In this document: piece after piece, positions 32,257 through 34,077 of the stretch
How positions within the stretch are numbered: position 1 is the stretch's first letter
Layout: each line of letters begins with the position of its first letter
Assembly: GCA_024691985.1 (NCBI GenBank)
Contig: JAILNC010000131.1
Span: 1-34,077 of the forward strand
Direction: 5' to 3'
Length of the DNA stretch: 34,077 bases
Source: Oscillospiraceae bacterium
GTDB lineage: Bacteria > Bacillota > Clostridia > Oscillospirales > Oscillospiraceae
Position numbers and translations under genes: made by a program
Notes under the pieces: generated by a model
What the model was told of the DNA's origin: nothing
Databases searched by the model: none
What the model saw: only the letters and a program-made list of their open reading frames with translations

Positions 32257-33849
32257 ATGCAGGATTTACAAAAAGAAATCGCACGGCGCAGGACCTTTGC
32301 CATCATCTCCCATCCGGACGCCGGCAAGACCACCCTGACCGAAAAGCTGCTGCTTTACGGCGGGGCGATCCAACTCGCGGGCTCGGTCAAGGGCAAGGCT
32401 ACGGCGCGGCACGCCGTCTCCGACTGGATGGAGCTGGAAAAGCAGCGCGGCATCTCCATTACCTCCTCGGTCATGCAGTTCGAGTATGAGGGCTACTGCA
32501 TCAACATCCTCGACACGCCGGGCCACCAGGACTTTTCGGAGGATACCTACCGCACGCTCATGGCGGCGGATTCCGCCGTCATGGTCATCGACGCCGCCAA
32601 GGGTATCGAGCCGCAGACGCGGAAGCTGTTTAAAATATGCGCCATGCGGCATATCCCGATCTTCACCTTCATCAACAAGCTTGACCGCGAGGCCCGAAGC
32701 GCCTACGATCTGATGGAGGAGCTGGAGACCGAGTTCGGCATCGGCACCTATCCGATGAACTGGCCCATCGGCTGCGGGCAGGATTTCAAGGGCGTGTACG
32801 ACCGCGAGCGCCGGGAGATCCTGGCCTTCAACGAATTCCACCGCGGACAGAGCCGCATCCGCGCCATCGAGTGCCGGATGGACGAGACGGAGAAGCTGGA
32901 CGAGCTGATCGGCACGCGGCTTCGGTCTCAGCTCGCCGACGACATCGAACTGCTGGACGGCGCGGGCTTCGAGTTTGATCTGGACGAGGTACGAAAAGGA
33001 CGGCTCAGTCCGGTCTTCTTCGGCTCGGCCCTGAACAATTTCGGCGTGGAGCCTTTTCTGGAGAGCTTTCTGAAAATGACCATGCCGCCGCTGGCGCGCG
33101 TGTCCGAGGACGATATCGTCGATCCTATGGACGAGCGTTTCTCCGCCTTTGTCTTCAAGATCCAGGCGAACATGAACAAGGCCCACCGCGACAGGATCGC
33201 CTTTCTGCGCATCTGCTCCGGCCGCTTCGAACGCGACAGGGATTATTATCACGTCCAGGGCGGCAAGGCCCTGCGCCTGGCCCAGCCCCAGCAGCTCATG
33301 GCACAGGAACGCGCGATCATCGACGAGGCCTACGCGGGCGACATCATCGGCGTTTTCGACCCGGGCGTGTTCTCCATCGGGGACACCGTCTGCGAAAAGG
33401 GGATGAACGTCCGCTTCGAGGGCATCCCGACCTTCGCGCCGGAGCACTTCGCGGGCGTGGAGCGCGTGGACACCATGAAGCGCAAGCAGTTTGAAAAGGG
33501 GATCATGCAGATCGCGCAGGAGGGCGCCATCCAGATCTTCCACGAGCCGTACACCGGCGTGGAGGAGGTCATCGTCGGCGTTGTCGGCGTGCTGCAGTTC
33601 GAAGTGCTGGAGTACCGCCTGCGCACCGAGTACGGCGTAGACATCCGCCGACGCCCCATGCCCTTCGAGCTCGTCCGCTGGGTGGAGAACGAGGATATCG
33701 ACATCCCCCGCCTGAACCTGACAAGCGACACAAAATGGGTGCAGGACTTCAAGGGAAACAACCTGCTGCTGTTCACCTCCGACTGGTGTATCAACTGGGC
33801 CCTGCAGAAGAACGAGGGCCTGCGTCTGCGCGAGTTCAACAGAGACTGA
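32257..33849 (+). CDS. prfC: Peptide chain release factor 3
   Basis: 530 residues, normal length. A GTPase that removes RF1 and RF2 from the ribosome after peptide release. Seen: P-loop HPDAGKTT at 19-26, switch region EKQRGISITSSVMQF at 61-75, DTPGHQDF from 86, NKLD at 140-143, then the RF3-specific domains with FGSALNNFGVEPFLE, GVVGVLQFEVLEYRL and the C-terminal NLLLFTSDWCINWA. AGGA 6 bases before the ATG is the ribosome site. A probable cyclodeaminase-family gene starts 11 bases after the stop. Confidence 0.97.
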   Translation: MQDLQKEIARRRTFAIISHPDAGKTTLTEKLLLYGGAIQLAGSVKGKATARHAVSDWMELEKQRGISITSSVMQFEYEGYCINILDTPGHQDFSEDTYRTLMAADSAVMVIDAAKGIEPQTRKLFKICAMRHIPIFTFINKLDREARSAYDLMEELETEFGIGTYPMNWPIGCGQDFKGVYDRERREILAFNEFHRGQSRIRAIECRMDETEKLDELIGTRLRSQLADDIELLDGAGFEFDLDEVRKGRLSPVFFGSALNNFGVEPFLESFLKMTMPPLARVSEDDIVDPMDERFSAFVFKIQANMNKAHRDRIAFLRICSGRFERDRDYYHVQGGKALRLAQPQQLMAQERAIIDEAYAGDIIGVFDPGVFSIGDTVCEKGMNVRFEGIPTFAPEHFAGVERVDTMKRKQFEKGIMQIAQEGAIQIFHEPYTGVEEVIVGVVGVLQFEVLEYRLRTEYGVDIRRRPMPFELVRWVENEDIDIPRLNLTSDTKWVQDFKGNNLLLFTSDWCINWALQKNEGLRLREFNRD

Positions 33850-33860
33850 AAGGAGCCTTT

Positions 33861-34077
33861 ATGGCAGAAGCGATCAAAATAGAAATCTATCGCGACAAGA
33901 ATGCCGGGGACTTCACGGCGGCGCTGGCCGATGCGGACAGCCGCCTCGAGACAGGCAGCGGCGCGGCGGCGACGGCGGCGGTGGCCGCGGCCTTTCTGTG
34001 CCGCGCGGCTTCGCTCACGGCGCGGGCGGTCCCGTGCAATGAGCGCGTGGACTACATCGCCCGCAACGCCGAAAACC
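33861..34077 (+). CDS. Probable cyclodeaminase / cyclohydrolase family protein (3' truncated)
   Basis: The first 72 codons of a gene that runs off the window. An AAAGGAG site lies 7 bases before the ATG. The visible part has a helix FTAALADADSRLETGSGAAATAAVAAAFLCRAASL, which resembles the N-terminus of formiminotransferase-cyclodeaminase C-domain (FTCD_C) proteins, where a small-residue turn (usually P-GGGS) leads into a long Ala-rich helix. Here the turn is ETGSGA, so the match is partial. If right, it would act in one-carbon (folate) metabolism. It is 11 bases behind prfC and probably cotranscribed. Confidence 0.5.
   Translation, partial: MAEAIKIEIYRDKNAGDFTAALADADSRLETGSGAAATAAVAAAFLCRAASLTARAVPCNERVDYIARNAEN

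Overview
The window is a GC-rich chromosomal segment of an obligately anaerobic, low-copy-repeat Firmicute. The best guess is the gut Oscillospiraceae / Clostridium cluster IV group. Support: CIRCE-controlled groESL and hsp20, a rubrerythrin and a multidomain flavodiiron protein, an Etf-linked lactate dehydrogenase-type operon, TTG/GTG starts with strong AGGAGG sites, and clear sigma-A promoters in AT-rich gaps. No phage, transposase, CRISPR, rRNA or tRNA was seen. All protein calls come from reading motifs, not from searches.

Layout. 1-2592: end of a phytoene-desaturase-like FAD enzyme, translationally coupled to an NAD(P)H:flavin / 2Fe-2S reductase. 2593-2808: a bidirectional terminator and a 102-bp REP/BIME-like palindromic element. 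2809-4503 (minus): a lone GH2 glycosidase. 4751-8575: a GlcD/LctD-type flavoprotein, EtfB, EtfA and a GDSL hydrolase in one operon, consistent with Etf-coupled 2-hydroxyacid oxidation. 8661-9263: an orphan coiled-coil protein. 9538-13352: a polar amino-acid ABC importer followed by an M20 amidohydrolase. 13375-13968: CIRCE plus hsp20. 14126-15007: a lipoprotein of unknown function.

15063-18801 (minus): a PHP phosphoesterase, a GltS-like carrier, a PLP aminotransferase and a DUF1810 protein. 18867-19764 (minus): rubrerythrin and a glutaredoxin-like protein. 19905-21477 (minus): mgtE with a structured leader that encodes a 25-residue peptide. 21618-23158 (minus): pssA-psd, the two steps to phosphatidylethanolamine. 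23290-25121: a D-aminoacylase gene whose roughly 215-nt leader is a string of six hairpins. 25188-27206 (minus): a flavodiiron / flavin reductase / double rubredoxin fusion. 27327-27737 (minus): a small membrane protein. 27903-29900 (minus): groES-groEL with CIRCE. 29982-32041 (minus): a YegS-type lipid kinase and an RlmL-type RNA methyltransferase. 32193-34077: prfC and the start of a probable cyclodeaminase-family gene.

Themes are anaerobic redox metabolism, oxygen defence, amino-acid and peptide salvage, phospholipid synthesis and HrcA-type heat-shock control. The most promising undescribed elements are non-coding: the six-hairpin leader at 23330-23497, the mgtE leader at 21285-21477 and the palindromic element at 2681-2782.
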